From: Flavobacterium sp. NRK1
GTDB taxonomy: Bacteria > Bacteroidota > Bacteroidia > Flavobacteriales > Flavobacteriaceae
Length of the DNA: 64,000 nucleotides
Direction of reading: 5' to 3'
NCBI RefSeq assembly: GCF_024054175.1
Contig: NZ_JAMXLA010000001.1
Location: 1,234,528-1,298,527 of the forward strand
Shown: positions 60,879-64,000 of the stretch, piece after piece
Position numbering within the stretch: position 1 is the stretch's first letter
Layout: each line of letters begins with the position of its first letter
Position numbers and translations under genes: made by a program
The notes under the pieces: generated by a model
What the model was told of the DNA's origin: nothing
Databases searched by the model: none
The model's input: the letters and a program-made list of their open reading frames with translations, nothing else

Positions 60879-62567
60879 ATGCAGGGTATAAAAAACATAT
60901 CACGATCAAGGGCGCAGGAGTCTTCTGCAGCCATAGAGCGGCTGTATATTACAATGAGACATTTGTTTAACAGGGGATTTTATAAACCCATGGGTGTATC
61001 TGGTGATACGCTCAGGGAAGCACTTCTCTCCTTGCGCCCCGAAATTTACGGATCTATAGCCGAAGAAAAGGCAGAGCTTAACGGACTGCTTTACGTTATA
61101 GAACGTTTACCGATAGGTATTGAGGAATGCAGATTTGTTAACCTTACATCTGACGAAGGTTATTCAAAATCACATTTTAAAGCCATAATACCGCCTAAAA
61201 GAAGGCGCAACTGCTATCGTATAGATGATGAGCAGATGAATGTGGAAATTACCCGTGGGCGATCGGATATTTACGATATATTAACCCATCTTACTTTTAT
61301 TTATTTAGAATCGCATAAAATTAAAAACCGTGTGATTATAGATGATAACGGTGAGATTGCCAGGGACTGGCTTAAGCTGGAGCAGGTTATACAGGCAAAT
61401 ACCAAACTGAATCTTATTGAAAGAGAGCAGGCTATATCGCATGCATCCATTATTTTAGGGCGTACTTTTGCTGAGATTACAGATATATATGACGCGTTTG
61501 GTACCAAAGCAATACCTGACAGATTTTTACATGTTATTTACTGGCTGGGCAAACTGGCGCTTGAGGAAACGCTTGGCGGAGCTAAACGTATTATAACCTT
61601 TAGCCCTATTTTGCGCGAAAGGCTTGGCCACCATATACATGGAGAGATATGGGCAGATAATATTAAAATGGTACTGAAGCAAAACGGACTTCTGGAAAGG
61701 CCCATACATATTATAAGTGCTAATATGCATAGTGTAATGAACTCGATTTTTGCTCCTTATGAGCTAAGATCTAAATATAAAGATAAAAGCGACTTTTTTA
61801 TTTTTGAAGAATTAAGCAAATCAGGCAATGATATACTAAGAAATAAAGTAGAAGAGACTGCGCTTAAAAATGGTATGATAGCTATGCCCGATACATCGGG
61901 TACTAATATAGATGTGCAGATATTTGACACTGCCGGGATAGATTTTTCTAAAACGGCATTTCCTGAAGCAAAACCCAATAATGCTCCTGTTATATTAGTT
62001 ATGGATTATGCTTTTGGCGAACAGGCTTATGAAACAATAGATGAGCTTTTAAAACCGTTTAAAGAAGGCAAAAACAGGACACTGCTTAATGTTGAGTCGG
62101 TTTCTATAATGGGTAAGGCAGGGATACTTGAAGGGGCTAAGGGTGATATCATGATACCTTCGGCTCACATAAATGAAGGAACAGGAGATAATTATCCTTT
62201 TGAAAACGAATTAACGGCAGAAATGTTTGCGGGCCAGGGAATTCCTGTATATAGCGGGCCTATGGTAACAGTATTGGGTACATCATTACAAAACAGAGAT
62301 TTACTTAAGTTTTTTAATGAATCTACCTGGGGTGTAATAGGCCTTGAGATGGAAGGAGCTCACTATCAAAAAGCTATACAGTCGGCGTCAAAAATAAGAA
62401 AGAGCATTAATCCTGATGTTAAGGTGCGCTATGCTTATTATGCTTCAGATAATCCGTTGGAAACGGGCAGTACGCTTGCTTCCGGAGGGCTTGGAACAAC
62501 AGGTGTAAAGCCTACTTATATTATTACTATAAAAATTTTAGAACAAATATTCAATCTATCAAACTAA
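60879..62567 (+). CDS. DUF6909 family protein with PNP/AMP-nucleosidase-like C-terminal region
   Basis: A 562-residue cytoplasmic protein that I place in DUF6909, a Bacteroidota family without known function. The first 300 residues are helical and lack known motifs. The C-terminal region has a run resembling the nucleoside-phosphorylase/AMP-nucleosidase superfamily: GKAGILEGAKGDIMIPSA (412-429), NEGTGDNY (432-439, compare RGEGTSDDY), YSGPMVTVLGT near 461, and GLEMEGAHY (488-496, compare the EMEG/DMEG motif). A nucleotide-binding or nucleosidase role is inferred, not shown. It is 3 bp upstream of the Wzz-like gene. Confidence 0.75.
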   Translation: MQGIKNISRSRAQESSAAIERLYITMRHLFNRGFYKPMGVSGDTLREALLSLRPEIYGSIAEEKAELNGLLYVIERLPIGIEECRFVNLTSDEGYSKSHFKAIIPPKRRRNCYRIDDEQMNVEITRGRSDIYDILTHLTFIYLESHKIKNRVIIDDNGEIARDWLKLEQVIQANTKLNLIEREQAISHASIILGRTFAEITDIYDAFGTKAIPDRFLHVIYWLGKLALEETLGGAKRIITFSPILRERLGHHIHGEIWADNIKMVLKQNGLLERPIHIISANMHSVMNSIFAPYELRSKYKDKSDFFIFEELSKSGNDILRNKVEETALKNGMIAMPDTSGTNIDVQIFDTAGIDFSKTAFPEAKPNNAPVILVMDYAFGEQAYETIDELLKPFKEGKNRTLLNVESVSIMGKAGILEGAKGDIMIPSAHINEGTGDNYPFENELTAEMFAGQGIPVYSGPMVTVLGTSLQNRDLLKFFNESTWGVIGLEMEGAHYQKAIQSASKIRKSINPDVKVRYAYYASDNPLETGSTLASGGLGTTGVKPTYIITIKILEQIFNLSN

Positions 62568-62570
62568 CCA

Positions 62571-63578
62571 ATGGCACAGCAAACAGAAACCACTAATCAT
62601 GAGATTGATCTTGATCAGATATCAAAAAAAGTAAAAAATGTTATAGGCAGGACAAATGATTCTGTTTTTGACGGAATACTTTTCATTAAACGAAATATTA
62701 TAATAATTGCTGTGCTTATTATAGTAGGTGCAGCTTTTGGTTATTATAAGGATAAAAAAACCAGTATATATGAGCATACTATTTTGGTAAAACCTAATTT
62801 TGGGAGTGTAGATTATTTATATGAACAGATAAAAAACATTAATGCCAAAATAGCCGAAGGAGATACTGGCTTTCTTAATTCCATAGGAATTAATGAAGAA
62901 GCGCACCTTGCAAAAATTGAAATAGATCCTGTTGTAGATATTTATAATTATGTTGCGCAGGAAGAAGGGCTGAATATTATACAGACAGATAATATGAAGT
63001 TTTTAATTTTCAGGCAGATTGCTGACAAAAGGGATATGACAGAGGTTCTTGAAGAATATGCTACATCTAAAAATTATAAAAGTCATCTTATTACAATTAC
63101 TACTGCCGGATCTATAAGCAAAAAAGAAGATGTTATAAACCCTATACTCGATTATTTAAATTCCAGCAATTATTTTAAAGATGTTCAAAAAGAGGCAATT
63201 AAAAGCCTTGACAGAAAAATTGCAGAGAACGACAGTATGGTTAAACAGGCAAATGCTATATTAGACCGTTTATCTAATAAAAATAATGCCAACCCGGGTA
63301 TGCTTTTGCTTAATGAAAAAAAAGAACTTAATGATATACTCGTAATAAAAGATCAGCTTATAAGGCAACAGGCTAATAATATGATACATAAGATTGATTA
63401 TAATAGTATTATTAAAGAAACCACTACTATAGTAAACAATAAAAAGCATAGCCTTTTAAGTAACAAGATGAAATATATTTATCCTATTTTACTATTGATG
63501 ATATTTTTTGCTTTGATGTCTTTTAAGAACTATTATGTAAGGCAGGTAAATAAACGAAAAGTGATTATACAGGAATAG
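62571..63578 (+). CDS. Wzz-like chain-length determinant / polysaccharide co-polymerase
   Basis: A 335-residue inner-membrane protein with the Wzz plan: one membrane segment near residues 48-66, a long periplasmic helical domain (about 70-300) and a second segment near 303-320. The N-terminal cytoplasmic part starts with a helical, charged stretch (HEIDLDQISKKVKN). No tyrosine-kinase domain or Walker motif is fused. Such proteins set O-antigen or exopolysaccharide chain length. It follows the DUF6909 gene after 3 bp and precedes a flippase gene, marking the start of a surface-polysaccharide locus. Confidence 0.8.
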   Translation: MAQQTETTNHEIDLDQISKKVKNVIGRTNDSVFDGILFIKRNIIIIAVLIIVGAAFGYYKDKKTSIYEHTILVKPNFGSVDYLYEQIKNINAKIAEGDTGFLNSIGINEEAHLAKIEIDPVVDIYNYVAQEEGLNIIQTDNMKFLIFRQIADKRDMTEVLEEYATSKNYKSHLITITTAGSISKKEDVINPILDYLNSSNYFKDVQKEAIKSLDRKIAENDSMVKQANAILDRLSNKNNANPGMLLLNEKKELNDILVIKDQLIRQQANNMIHKIDYNSIIKETTTIVNNKKHSLLSNKMKYIYPILLLMIFFALMSFKNYYVRQVNKRKVIIQE

Positions 63579-63626
63579 CACTTTTTATAATTAATTACTC
63601 TTTCCGGAAGATAACACCGGTATAAT

Positions 63627-64000
63627 ATGCTTAAAAAAACAGGACAATTAAAAGATTATATTGTTTATGGTTCAGGTCAGGTATTAAACCTAATTGCGCC
63701 ATTGGTAGTTGCACCTCACATAATTATTGTCTGCGGTATAGAAAACTGGGGTAGAATAGGGGTAGCATTGTCTGTTTTTGCGCTATTAGGAATATTTATT
63801 GACTTTGGCTCACTGCTTTTTGGCGTTAAAGAGCTAAGTATAAATAAAGGTGATAATGCTAAAATAAAGAAACAACTGGAAGAGGTTTACACTTTTAGGA
63901 CTATAGTGTTTCTTGTTGTATTGGTATTACTTTTATTAAGTTTTCTGTTCTTCCGTATAGATTATAAACTCTACCTGTGTGGTATAGCTATGCTGGCAGC
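63627..64000 (+). CDS. Oligosaccharide flippase (Wzx-like), partial, cut by the window end
   Basis: The first 124 codons of a membrane protein, running off the window. It starts MLKKTGQLKDYIVYGSGQVLNLIAP and has at least four hydrophobic segments with a charged linker (FGVKELSINKGDN, about 66-78) between them. This is the N-terminal layout of Wzx/MATE-type polysaccharide flippases that move lipid-linked repeat units across the inner membrane. The neighbouring Wzz-like gene supports this. Confidence 0.8.
   Translation, partial: MLKKTGQLKDYIVYGSGQVLNLIAPLVVAPHIIIVCGIENWGRIGVALSVFALLGIFIDFGSLLFGVKELSINKGDNAKIKKQLEEVYTFRTIVFLVVLVLLLLSFLFFRIDYKLYLCGIAMLA

Overview
The window is one continuous stretch of an AT-rich Bacteroidota chromosome, almost certainly a Flavobacterium or a close relative in the Flavobacteriaceae. 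The basis is the gene content: an HmuY/HmuR-type haem pair, DUF4837, DUF4175 and DUF6909 proteins, head-GIN proteins and a GH3-type enzyme. Many genes also carry the Bacteroidota promoter (TTG, about 19 nt, then TAnnTTTG), and Shine-Dalgarno sequences are scarce. No phage, insertion sequence or CRISPR array was found; the window is mostly housekeeping.

Layout. 0-6 kb: OmpA-like protein, Kup potassium transporter, sulfurtransferase, S41 protease and RNase P protein, all leftward. 6-10 kb: a small Lys/Ala-rich exported protein and the hmuYR-like haem uptake pair. 10-15 kb: suf Fe-S assembly operon (sufA-like, sufB, sufC, a four-helix-bundle insertion, sufD). 15-20 kb: an MBL hydrolase, a candidate structured RNA, an S8 peptidase lipoprotein and an M1 peptidase. 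20-29 kb: GNAT, DUF4837, LysM lytic transglycosylase, pgk, holB-like, DoxX, PIF1-like helicase and OmpH. 29-37 kb: DUF4175-ybeY-mnmG-lipoprotein-methyltransferase, with a tight cluster of ParB-binding parS palindromes between ybeY and mnmG. 37-46 kb: gltX, SPFH protein, a YtxH/holin-like operon, glnS, folB and an LTA-synthase-like sulfatase. 46-51 kb: tRNA-Cys, LysE-type exporter, two head-GIN paralogues and rnr. 51.16-51.87 kb: a gene-free AT-rich segment. 51-64 kb: almost all rightward: rpiB, CDF exporter, an AT-rich ATPase gene, a membrane-anchored XRE regulator, tex, tatA, an M23 protein, GH3, DUF6909, and the start of a polysaccharide export locus (Wzz-like, flippase).

Main biological reading. 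The segment at 51.2-51.7 kb has seven copies of a DnaA-box-like 9-mer (TTWTNAACA) and sits where gene polarity switches: 33 of 43 protein genes to its left run leftward, and 12 of 13 to its right run rightward. Together with four perfect parS sites 18 kb away beside mnmG, this suggests that the window spans the chromosomal replication origin and centromere region. That is inference; GC skew and replication data would settle it.

Other points of interest: DUF6909 carries motifs of the PNP/AMP-nucleosidase superfamily; the M23 protein lacks the catalytic His of its HxH motif; rnpA and holB have -7 elements only 4 nt from their start codons (probable leaderless mRNAs); a 6S-like RNA candidate lies at 16.0 kb; and several intergenic spacers carry short-period repeats.
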